A stretch of DNA of 64,000 nucleotides from CAYLPU01 sp964385635 (GTDB lineage Bacteria; Chloroflexota; Anaerolineae; B4-G1), in NCBI GenBank assembly GCA_964385635.1, contig CAYLPU010000008.1:11968-75967 (forward strand), written 5' to 3'. This document shows, piece by piece, positions 17,499 through 24,448 of this stretch (position 1 is its first letter; the number at the start of each line of letters is the position of its first letter). Both the position numbers and the translations under genes were made by a program. The notes under the pieces were generated by a model. That model searched no databases and was not told where the DNA came from. It saw nothing but the letters and a program-made list of their open reading frames with translations.

Positions 17499-18088
17499 AA
17501 CCGCAACTCCATCTGGATCTCGTCCCGCACCGGGATGCCGGCAAAGCCTGGTTCGATCCTGCTGTGGTGCTCCAGCAGCCTGCCCACGAGCACGTTTGTA
17601 ATCGTGAACCCAAGCCGCTGGTAGAGGTTCAGCGCGGGCAGGTCGTCGTTGGTCGTGGCGACGGTGAGACACCCCGCACCCTCGGCGCGTGCGACCTCGA
17701 TCACCGCTGCGAGCAACCCTCGCGCCGCGCCCCGGCCCTGCCACTGCGGCAGGACGTCGAGCATCACCAGGTTGATCGCCTCCCCTTCGCGGGCGTAAGT
17801 GGCCACGCCGACGATCTCATCGCCATCGTAGGCGAGGTAGGCTGGTAGCACATCCACCCGGTAACTGCGGTCGAAGCACTCGATCTCTACCTCACCCCAG
17901 AAGTAGTCCGCCAGTTCGGCGATGCGCAGGCGGTCGGCGGGTGTGGCGGGCCGGATGGTGAGGGGCGGCCGGGGTGGTTCTCCCCGCGGCCCGGTCACCT
18001 CCAGCTGGGCGTGAACCGGGCATAGGTAGGCGCCGCTCTCGCGGTCGCGATAGATGGCATTGGCATTGCAGTAGGCACACGTGGGCAT
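17495..18088 (-). CDS. GNAT acetyltransferase with N-terminal zinc-binding motif
   Basis: 197 residues. The N-terminus has CAYC (4-7) and a downstream CPVH, a small zinc knuckle. A GNAT domain follows (about 45-170), with the acetyl-CoA loop QWQGRGAARGLL and the late LYQRLGF motif. Substrate unknown. Translationally coupled to pdxA, which may only reflect operon packing. The start lies 94 bp from the divergent lipM-like gene. Confidence 0.83.
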   Translation of the reverse strand: MPTCAYCNANAIYRDRESGAYLCPVHAQLEVTGPRGEPPRPPLTIRPATPADRLRIAELADYFWGEVEIECFDRSYRVDVLPAYLAYDGDEIVGVATYAREGEAINLVMLDVLPQWQGRGAARGLLAAVIEVARAEGAGCLTVATTNDDLPALNLYQRLGFTITNVLVGRLLEHHSRIEPGFAGIPVRDEIQMELRL

Positions 18089-18107
18089 TCTTTGCTCCTT
18101 TACCTCT

Positions 18108-18136
18108 TTGCTCCTTATTGAAGGGTGTGCTACAAT
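18108..18136 (+). promoter_or_regulatory. Promoter upstream of the LipM-like gene
   Basis: TTGCTC (18108-18113), 17-bp spacer, and extended -10 TGC-TACAAT (18131-18136). The same TGC-TAnnnT pattern occurs at other promoters in this window. Confidence 0.6.
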
Positions 18137-18181
18137 TATACCCTGCTATGACAGGGCGGCAACTTTCAAGGTGGTGTCTCT

Positions 18182-19027
18182 GTGAGTGACTACTCGCTTA
18201 CAACCTGGCGGCTGCTCCGCTCGGCCCCGGCCGACGGGGCGACCAATATGGCGGTGGACGAGGCGATCCTGCGTGCAGTCGCGGCGGGACGGGTTCCACC
18301 CACGCTCCGTCTCTACGCCTGGGATCCCGCGTGTCTCTCGCTGGGCCGGGCGCAGCCGCTGGCCGACGTGGACCTGTGGGCCCTGCAGGCCGCAGGCTTT
18401 GACCTGGTGCGCCGGCCCACCGGCGGCAAGGGTATCCTCCACGTGAATGAACTGACCTACAGCGTGGTCGCGCCGGAGGCGGAGCCCCGGGTGGCTGGCG
18501 GGATCGTGGAGAGTTACCGCTGCCTCAGCGCCGGGTTAATGCGTGGGCTCGAACGGCTGGGGGTAGCAGGCATCGTCACCGACCAGCGGACAACTTCCCT
18601 CCTCGTAGAGGGGGCTGGAGGGGGGAGAGAGAATCGTCGCCTCGAAGGGCCGGTCTGCTTCGAGGTGGTCTCCGACTACGAGATCGCGTTCGGCGGTCGG
18701 AAACTGGTGGGCAGCGCCCAGATGCGCACCCGGTCTGTGGTGCTCCAGCACGGTGCGCTGCCGCTATGCGGCGACATCGCCCGCATCTGCCCGCTGCTAG
18801 CCGCCCACCCTGACCCCGCCCGGGTGCGTGCCCGCGCCACGACCATTGAGGCAGCCCTGGGCCGGCCGGTGACCTGGGACGAGGGAGCCGCTGCGCTGGC
18901 GGCGGGCTTCGCTGAGGCACTGAACCTGCACCTTGAGCCGGGCACGTTGACCGGCGAGGAGCGCGCCTGGGCGGAGGAACTGCGGGTGGAGAAGCACACT
19001 ACGGAGGGATGGACGGGGCGCGTTTGA
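18182..19027 (+). CDS. lipM: Lipoate/octanoate protein ligase family (LipM-like)
   Basis: 281 residues of the biotin/lipoate A/B ligase fold: NMAVDEAIL near the N-terminus, RRPTGGKGILH in place of the usual RRPTGGRAVxH, and CFEVVSDYEIAFGGRKLVGSAQ (about 158-179). The Cys of CFE matches the LipM octanoyltransferase nucleophile. The role would be to transfer an octanoyl or lipoyl group to E2 or GcvH domains. Odd: residues about 139-153 (LLVEGAGGGRENRR) derive from a GC-rich palindromic insert at 18593-18629 absent from typical members. Start GTG at 18182. Confidence 0.8.
   Translation: MSDYSLTTWRLLRSAPADGATNMAVDEAILRAVAAGRVPPTLRLYAWDPACLSLGRAQPLADVDLWALQAAGFDLVRRPTGGKGILHVNELTYSVVAPEAEPRVAGGIVESYRCLSAGLMRGLERLGVAGIVTDQRTTSLLVEGAGGGRENRRLEGPVCFEVVSDYEIAFGGRKLVGSAQMRTRSVVLQHGALPLCGDIARICPLLAAHPDPARVRARATTIEAALGRPVTWDEGAAALAAGFAEALNLHLEPGTLTGEERAWAEELRVEKHTTEGWTGRV
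18593..18629. repeat. GC-rich palindromic insert inside the LipM-like gene
   Basis: CTTCCCTCCTCGTAGAGG and the following GGGCTGGAGGGGGGAGAG resemble the CCCTC..GGGAGGG dispersed elements seen at 15277-15317, 19383-19425 and 36702-36753. It is inserted in frame. Confidence 0.6.
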
Positions 19028-19051
19028 CTATCCTCCTGGACGTGCTATACT
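19024..19051 (+). promoter_or_regulatory. Promoter upstream of the DUF503 gene
   Basis: TTGACT (19024-19029), 16-bp spacer, TATACT (19046-19051) with an upstream TGC. It begins at the stop codon of the preceding gene. Confidence 0.65.
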
Positions 19052-19092
19052 GAGCGCATCCAGATCACGTTTCACGTTTCACACATCACGTC

Positions 19093-19377
19093 ATGATCAT
19101 CGGTGCCTGTAGCGTCGAATTGCATCTCCCCGGCAACGGCTCGTTAAAAGGGAAGCGCGGCATCCTCAAGCCGCTCCTGGCCCGTCTGCGCCGTGAGTTC
19201 AACCTGGCCGCCGCTGAAGTGGATTGCCATGACTCCTGGCAATCGGCCGAGGTGGCTTTCGTCACCGTCGCCAATGACCCCGGCCGTGTCCACGCCGTCC
19301 TCGAACGAGCCGTGCGCTGGATTGAGACCCACCATCCCGAGGTGCAGGTCGTGGACTGGGAGATTGAGATTCTGTAG
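19093..19377 (+). CDS. DUF503 (YlxP-like) protein
   Basis: 94 residues, the full family length. Markers are VELHLPGNGSLKGKRGILKPLLARLRREFN and the later DCHDSWQSAEVAFVTVANDP. DUF503 proteins are small ferredoxin-like folds often found near rbfA/infB; function is unproven. Here it stands between a ligase and a DNA glycosylase with its own promoter. Confidence 0.85.
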   Translation: MIIGACSVELHLPGNGSLKGKRGILKPLLARLRREFNLAAAEVDCHDSWQSAEVAFVTVANDPGRVHAVLERAVRWIETHHPEVQVVDWEIEIL

Positions 19378-19382
19378 CCGTG

Positions 19383-19425
19383 TCCCCTCCCCCGGCCCCT
19401 CTCTCACGGGGGGAGGGAGAAAAAA
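19383..19425. repeat. CCCTC/GGGAGGG palindromic element
   Basis: TCCCCTCCCCCGGCCCCTCT and the following CTCACGGGGGGAGGGAGA form an imperfect GC-rich palindrome between two genes, the same style as the inserts inside coding sequences. Confidence 0.5.
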
Positions 19426-19437
19426 CCGGAGACTCCA

Positions 19438-20325
19438 ATGAGACTGACATTGTCCGCGTGTCCACCGTTCTCTTTGTCTGCCGTCGTAAGGTCGCACGGT
19501 TGGGCGGACCTATTGCCCTTTGGCAGAGATGCTGGCACCGGTGAGCTTACGCGCGTCGAGCGGCTGGCCTCGGGGCGGGTGGTGGAGATGTTCGTCCAAG
19601 AGGAAGCCAGCGGCGTGAGTGTCGAGGTGCACGACCGGTTGAGCGGGGCCGAGCACGAGGAAGTCGCCCACAAGGTGGAGTGGATGCTGGGGCTGAGTCA
19701 GGATTTCTCCGCTTTCTACGCCCTGGCGCGCGAAGAGTCCCGACTGGCATATGTCGAGGAGGGAGCGCGGGGACGTATCCTCCGTTCGTCCACGCTCTTT
19801 GAGGACGTTGTCAAGACGATTCTGACCACCAATACGCGCTGGACTGGCACCATCCGCATGGTCAAGGCCCTGGTCTCTCAGTTCGGCACATCGTTGCCTG
19901 CCGACCCCACCCGCCGTGCCTTCCCCACTCCTGATCAATTGGCCGCTACGGACGAGAGGACGCTACGCTCGGCAACGCGGCTGGGCTATCGAGCACCCTA
20001 CATGCTGGAACTGGCGCGTTCTGTGACCGCCAGCACCCTCGACCTGGAGGCGCTGAAGACAGCCGGCATCCCGACCACCCAACTGCGCAAGCGATTACTG
20101 GCGCTCAAGGGAGTGGGAGACTACGCGGCAGCCAACCTGCTCATTCTGTTGGGTCGCTACGACTTCGTTCCCGTGGATTCCTGGGCGATCAAGATGGTCT
20201 CACACGAGTGGCACAGCGGCGAGCCGGTCGGTCGGGCCGAGATTGAAGCGGCCTTTGAGCGCTGGGGGGAGTGGAAGGGACTCGCGTACTGGTTCTGGGA
20301 CTGGTCATACGAGGGTGAGGAGTAG
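19438..20325 (+). CDS. DNA glycosylase, HhH-GPD superfamily (AlkA/OGG-like)
   Basis: 295 residues. The helix-hairpin-helix LLALKGVGDYAAANLL (about 220-235) is followed by a Gly/Pro loop with catalytic Asp in FVPVDSWAIK. The N-terminal half resembles the AlkA/OGG N-domain. There is no OGG-type catalytic Lys at the hairpin, which favours a monofunctional glycosylase that removes alkylated or oxidised bases. ATG at 19438 follows GGAGA. Confidence 0.8.
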   Translation: MRLTLSACPPFSLSAVVRSHGWADLLPFGRDAGTGELTRVERLASGRVVEMFVQEEASGVSVEVHDRLSGAEHEEVAHKVEWMLGLSQDFSAFYALAREESRLAYVEEGARGRILRSSTLFEDVVKTILTTNTRWTGTIRMVKALVSQFGTSLPADPTRRAFPTPDQLAATDERTLRSATRLGYRAPYMLELARSVTASTLDLEALKTAGIPTTQLRKRLLALKGVGDYAAANLLILLGRYDFVPVDSWAIKMVSHEWHSGEPVGRAEIEAAFERWGEWKGLAYWFWDWSYEGEE

Positions 20326-20334
20326 CAGTAGCTC

Positions 20335-20363
20335 TTGTCCTTCAGGCGTAATTATGCTAAAAT
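20335..20363 (+). promoter_or_regulatory. Promoter upstream of the REase-NACHT-SUMF1 gene
   Basis: TTGTCC (20335-20340), 17-bp spacer, extended -10 TGC-TAAAAT (20358-20363). The 110-bp leader that follows contains short inverted repeats. Confidence 0.6.
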
Positions 20364-20476
20364 AGGACCCTTGATGGAATTGTGGGCGGGGAAACCTTAC
20401 CCCCACGGCGCTGTAGACCACAGGACTACAAAGCGGCGTGTTTTGTCCCCGCTGTGCCCTCCAAAGGAGATAAATC

Positions 20477-23263
20477 ATGCACATCGATCTTACACAGGTA
20501 GACCCCGAGGAATTCGAACTGCTCTGTGAAGACCTGCTCCAGGCTATGGGCTTCTTCATTGACGCCAAGGTCTCGCGCGGCCCCGACCTGGGCAGAGACG
20601 TCATCGCGGTTCAGACAACGACCGATCTTGCGGGTTTCTCTGAGACGCACCGCTACCTGATAGAATGCAAGCACTATGCCAAAAGCGGTAGATCAGTGCG
20701 AGAGAGAGACCTCGGCAGCCCCATTGCGCGCATGGGCACCCATGATTGCGATCGTTACATCCTCATCACCAGTACTGTCCCCAGCGAACAAGCGCGCAAG
20801 CAACTCGCCAAAGTTACCAGTACTGTGCCCTACTACCAGGCGACCACTTGGTCTAAGGGCGACCTGGCTCGACTGCTGGACGAGTACCCAAATGTACGCG
20901 AGCGCTATTTCCCATCTCCGCCAGCAGAACCGCCGACTCCCGTCGGTGCATTGGCCGAGACTGTCGAGCAGCTACTTACGGTTATGGGTTTCACCTGCCA
21001 GGAGCGCCGATCTACTGCTGACCGTGTGCGCCTGATTTGTACTCGAAAGGGTACACTCACCGGCCGCGTGGTTGTAGTATGCAAAGAGGGCCTAGTCGAG
21101 CGAGGCGACGTGGAATCGCTGATCGCTGAGACAAAATCGCACGAGTTGGGCGGTGCTGTGCTGGTGACCCACACTCGCATCTCTCCCGCTGCGCGGGAAT
21201 TGGCTGCCAAAACCGGGGACACGGTGCGGGCTTTCACACTGGACGAGTTCTACCGCGAGTTGATTGACTTCGAGCCCTACGTCCGCGCGATGGTGGACAG
21301 CTACGAGAAGAGCGAACTCAGTTCCTGCTACGTAGACCTGGGGTGTCAGAGCAGTGATAAGAGCATCTACAAACCGATGGATGAGTACGTGGACAACTGG
21401 CTGGACGACCCAGCCCGCAACCACATCTCTATCCTTGGTGATTATGGCACAGGCAAGACCTCCTTCTGTCGCCAATACGCGGCCAGACTGGGACGCCGCT
21501 GGTTGGCTGATCCTGACCGGAACCGTATACCCATTCTCATCTCGCTGCGCGACTACGCCAAGTCCATGAACCTGGGGCAACTCATCACTGATTTCCTGGT
21601 AAACCGGTACTCTATTCCAGCCGGGTACGAGGCATTCCGTCGGTTCAATGCCGCTGGCAAACTAGTGCTCCTGTTCGACGGTTTTGATGAAATGGCGCAA
21701 AAGGTAGACGACCAGACCACCGTGAACAATTTCGAGGAGCTAGCCCGGGCAGTGGAAGCCAACAGCAAGGTGGTCCTCACTTGTCGCATGTCCTACTTCC
21801 GAACCAGCGAGGAGGCCCAGAGGTTGCTTTCCCAGCGAGGGCAGCAACTGTTGGCGTATGCTCAAAGTCCACCGGAGCAAGTGGCGATTGACCTGACCAA
21901 CCGGCCTAATTTTGAGATTGTGCGCTTACTGCCCTTTGACCAACAAGACATCCAGTTTGTGCTGCGAGCGCGCTACCCGAACAAGTGGAGACAATACTGG
22001 CAGGAGATCAAGAGCACTTACAACCTGGCAGAACTGGCACAGAGGCCGGTGCTCCTGGATATGATCGCTCACTCTCTCCCTGAACTGAAGCCCATGCACG
22101 CGATCAACGCAGCCCGGCTGTACGAGAGCTACACCGACATGTGGCTGTTGCGCGACGAGGAAAAGGGTCGCACACTCATCACTCGTGAGGACAAGCGTCT
22201 GTTCATGCAAGAACTGGCCCTGGAGATGCTGCGTCGCGACGAGTTGAGTATTCACTACGCGCGGCTGCCGGAACGTATCCGTAAGTATTACAAGTTGGAG
22301 AGAGCGCACGAGGTTGACTACTTTGATCACGACATACGCACCTGCTCGTTCCTGAAACGCGACGATGAGGGAGACTATCACTTCGTGCATAGGAGCTTCC
22401 AGGAATTCTTCGTGGCCCAATGGCTGGCACCCAGGCTGCTGGATGGCAGCGCGCCAGAAACGCGCATCAACGAAGAGATACGAGGCTTTGTACATGGTCT
22501 GCTGACGGAAGCCGATTGGCCTCCATCGTTACCGACGGGGGTGAAGGTCCCGGAAGGGATGGTTTGGGTGCCGCCAGGTCCGTTCATTATGGGGTCAGAG
22601 AACGAAGAGGGCATATGGGTAATCATGTTGGAGGAAGGCTTCTTCGTCACCCGCACGCCGGTGACCAACGATGAGTTTGCACGTTTCGTGGAGGCCACGG
22701 GATATGTAACCACAGCGGAGAAAGAAGGAGGATTAGATCCTGAAACGCTCCGACCCATAATAGGCTTCGACTGGCGTCACCCCGATGGCCCCAGCAGCAG
22801 CAGCGAAGACCGTATGGACCATCCGGTCGTGCAGGTAAGCTGGCAGGATGCTATGGCGTACGCAGAGTGGGCCGGCGGGAGACTGCTCGCCGAGCAAGAG
22901 TGGGAGAAGGCGGCTCGTGGCATTGATGGACGTATCTATCCCTGGGGAGATGACCCAGACGCTGCCCTGTGCAATACCCGTGAAAGCGGCATACGCACAA
23001 CTACCCCGGTCGGCCGGTATTCGCCGGACGGTGACAGCCCCTGTGGGTGTGCGGATATGGCGGGAAACGTATGGGAGTGGACAAGGAGCGAGTGGCAGTC
23101 GGATAGTGGGCGCGGAGTATTGCAGGGAGGTTCCTCAAACAACTCTATGGACAGTGCCCCCGCCGCATGCCGCATTAGAATCAGCCCAGATCACCGCAAC
23201 AGGGACGTTGGATTTCGGGTGGCGGTGACGGCTCAGACTGTTTTCCGCGGCAACCGGGGGTAG
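20477..23263 (+). CDS. REase-NACHT-SUMF1 fusion (NLR-like conflict protein)
   Basis: 928 residues in three parts. (1) An Mrr-like PD-(D/E)xK nuclease with D41 and E63-x-K65 (YLIECKHY); a second copy of this fold (about 160-265) ends in VVVCKEG and lacks the Glu, so it is likely inactive. (2) A NACHT STAND ATPase with Walker A GDYGTGKTS near 321-329 and Walker B LVLLFDGFDEM near 396-406, then a helical region with FVHRSFQEFFVAQWLA. (3) A complete SUMF1/FGE-like domain (about 690-925) with MVWVPPGPFIMGS, VSWQDAMAYAEWAGGRL and GNVWEW. NACHT proteins with nuclease effectors defend against phage by sensing and cutting; here SUMF1 would be the sensor. ATG follows AAAGGAGAT. Confidence 0.88.
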   Translation: MHIDLTQVDPEEFELLCEDLLQAMGFFIDAKVSRGPDLGRDVIAVQTTTDLAGFSETHRYLIECKHYAKSGRSVRERDLGSPIARMGTHDCDRYILITSTVPSEQARKQLAKVTSTVPYYQATTWSKGDLARLLDEYPNVRERYFPSPPAEPPTPVGALAETVEQLLTVMGFTCQERRSTADRVRLICTRKGTLTGRVVVVCKEGLVERGDVESLIAETKSHELGGAVLVTHTRISPAARELAAKTGDTVRAFTLDEFYRELIDFEPYVRAMVDSYEKSELSSCYVDLGCQSSDKSIYKPMDEYVDNWLDDPARNHISILGDYGTGKTSFCRQYAARLGRRWLADPDRNRIPILISLRDYAKSMNLGQLITDFLVNRYSIPAGYEAFRRFNAAGKLVLLFDGFDEMAQKVDDQTTVNNFEELARAVEANSKVVLTCRMSYFRTSEEAQRLLSQRGQQLLAYAQSPPEQVAIDLTNRPNFEIVRLLPFDQQDIQFVLRARYPNKWRQYWQEIKSTYNLAELAQRPVLLDMIAHSLPELKPMHAINAARLYESYTDMWLLRDEEKGRTLITREDKRLFMQELALEMLRRDELSIHYARLPERIRKYYKLERAHEVDYFDHDIRTCSFLKRDDEGDYHFVHRSFQEFFVAQWLAPRLLDGSAPETRINEEIRGFVHGLLTEADWPPSLPTGVKVPEGMVWVPPGPFIMGSENEEGIWVIMLEEGFFVTRTPVTNDEFARFVEATGYVTTAEKEGGLDPETLRPIIGFDWRHPDGPSSSSEDRMDHPVVQVSWQDAMAYAEWAGGRLLAEQEWEKAARGIDGRIYPWGDDPDAALCNTRESGIRTTTPVGRYSPDGDSPCGCADMAGNVWEWTRSEWQSDSGRGVLQGGSSNNSMDSAPAACRIRISPDHRNRDVGFRVAVTAQTVFRGNRG

Positions 23264-23266
23264 ATC

Positions 23267-23373
23267 AGAAACCGGGTTTTTGAGGCTCCACAAGAAACTG
23301 GGGTTTGACAGATGAGAAACCGGGTTTTTTCAGAAAAAACCCGGTTTCTTTCCCCGAATTTTTAAGAAGATAC
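23267..23373. repeat. MITE-like palindromic element, copy 2 (inverted)
   Basis: The segment 23293-23373 matches the reverse complement of the 3703-3793 element: AAACTGGGGTTTGACAGA, the GAAACCGGGTTTTTT hairpin, TTCCCCGAATTTTT and the end AAGAAGATAC. The left terminal repeat is replaced by an extra AGAAACCGGGTTTTTGAGG. It lies between the convergent NACHT and methylase genes and could terminate both. Confidence 0.75.
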
Positions 23374-23375
23374 GC

Positions 23376-24200
23376 TTACTTCCAGTCTACCGGCTTCTGG
23401 AAGACGACAACATATTCGTGTTTGAAGATGTAGTACCCGCCAGCTAGTGCCCGGTAGCGCCACAGGTTGCTATTGCGCCCCTTGCCCCTTTCATTGCCGG
23501 TGATGTTCTTGACCACGATAGCCTTTGGGCGAAAGCCGGCCCGCTGCATCCGCTCCAGGCAGTAGAGGCCCAGAGGTATCAGTTCGCCTTTGGTGTACTT
23601 GTCGCCGATGACCAGCACGGCGAATCTGCCCGGTTCCAGCAGGTCGAAGCCGTGACTGGCGACGGTCTCGAAGAGGTCGAGGAAGGCATCCAGAGTGGTG
23701 GCGTTGGAGAGGTCTTCCGGCAGGTCGCTAAAGCGCAGAATGTCGTGGTAGGGCGGGTGGAGCACCAGCAGTTGAACGTGCCCGGTGCCCATTGAGACCA
23801 GCGCCTCCCGCACGCGGGCCACTGTCTCCGCGCGGGTGGAGTCGCCCTGGAGAATATGGATGCGGTCGTCGAGCAGGGCAGGGCGGATCTTGGCCCGCAC
23901 GGTTTCTACCAGGTCGGGCTTCAGTTCGACGCCGACCAGCCTCCGGTTCAGCCGCACGGCCTCAATGGCCGAGGTTCCCGAGCCGAGGAAGAGGTCGAGA
24001 ACGACGTCGTCTTCCTTTGTGTAGCGCAGGTAAGTCTGGGTGGCGATCTGGGGGACGAAGTTGCCGTGGTAGTCGAGCCGGTGACCGCCGGTGCGGTCAC
24101 GGGCCTCGATCAGCCACAGGCTGTCGGTCCAGACGTGGTCGTACTCCCGCCAGCGGTTGAGGTCGATGTCGGAGTAGGGCAGGGTTTTGGAAGCGCTCAC
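23376..24200 (-). CDS. DNA methyltransferase (N4/N6 type)
   Basis: 274 residues. The SAM motif DLFLGSGTSAIEAV (about 69-82) and VGVELKPDLV come before the catalytic motif LHPPYHDILRFS. His replaces the usual Asp/Asn/Ser in xPPY, a variant seen in some amino-methyltransferases. There is no target-recognition domain of obvious type. GTG at 24200 overlaps the end of the preceding short ORF (ATGTGA), with AAGGA eight bases upstream. No cognate nuclease is adjacent unless the convergent NACHT protein supplies one. Confidence 0.82.
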   Translation of the reverse strand: MSASKTLPYSDIDLNRWREYDHVWTDSLWLIEARDRTGGHRLDYHGNFVPQIATQTYLRYTKEDDVVLDLFLGSGTSAIEAVRLNRRLVGVELKPDLVETVRAKIRPALLDDRIHILQGDSTRAETVARVREALVSMGTGHVQLLVLHPPYHDILRFSDLPEDLSNATTLDAFLDLFETVASHGFDLLEPGRFAVLVIGDKYTKGELIPLGLYCLERMQRAGFRPKAIVVKNITGNERGKGRNSNLWRYRALAGGYYIFKHEYVVVFQKPVDWK

Positions 24201-24448
24201 ATCTTCGTCCTTTTCACGATTTCGTCGAAGATATCGGTTCCTCTCTTGCCGCTTTTCCCACTCACGGCCACCCCCAGGTCACGCCGAAAGCCGTGTGACA
24301 GGTCGTCCCCCGTGGCGTGGCGGGTGAGGGCCAGGGCACGGACACCGTTACCGATGGCGTAGCGAGGCTCGTGCCGGTCCAGGTCGTCGAAGAAGAAGGT
24401 GCAACCCGTAGAGACACTACCACACGTTCTCAGCATAAACGCCATCAC
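24197..24448 (-). CDS. Short ORF coupled to the DNA methylase
   Basis: 83 codons. Its first about 10 codons overlap the CHAT gene and its end overlaps the methylase start. The part after residue 18 (FFDDLDRHEPRYAIGNGVRA, then GKSGKRGTDIFDEIV) looks like the conserved tail of a larger protein. I recognise no family. It may be a truncated remnant kept for coupling, or a small partner of the methylase. Confidence 0.45.
   Translation of the reverse strand: MMAFMLRTCGSVSTGCTFFFDDLDRHEPRYAIGNGVRALALTRHATGDDLSHGFRRDLGVAVSGKSGKRGTDIFDEIVKRTKM

Noticed and set aside
20477..23263. Sulfatase-maturation enzyme only
   Set aside because: The SUMF1 part is only the last quarter; nuclease and NACHT motifs precede it, and no sulfatase gene is nearby.
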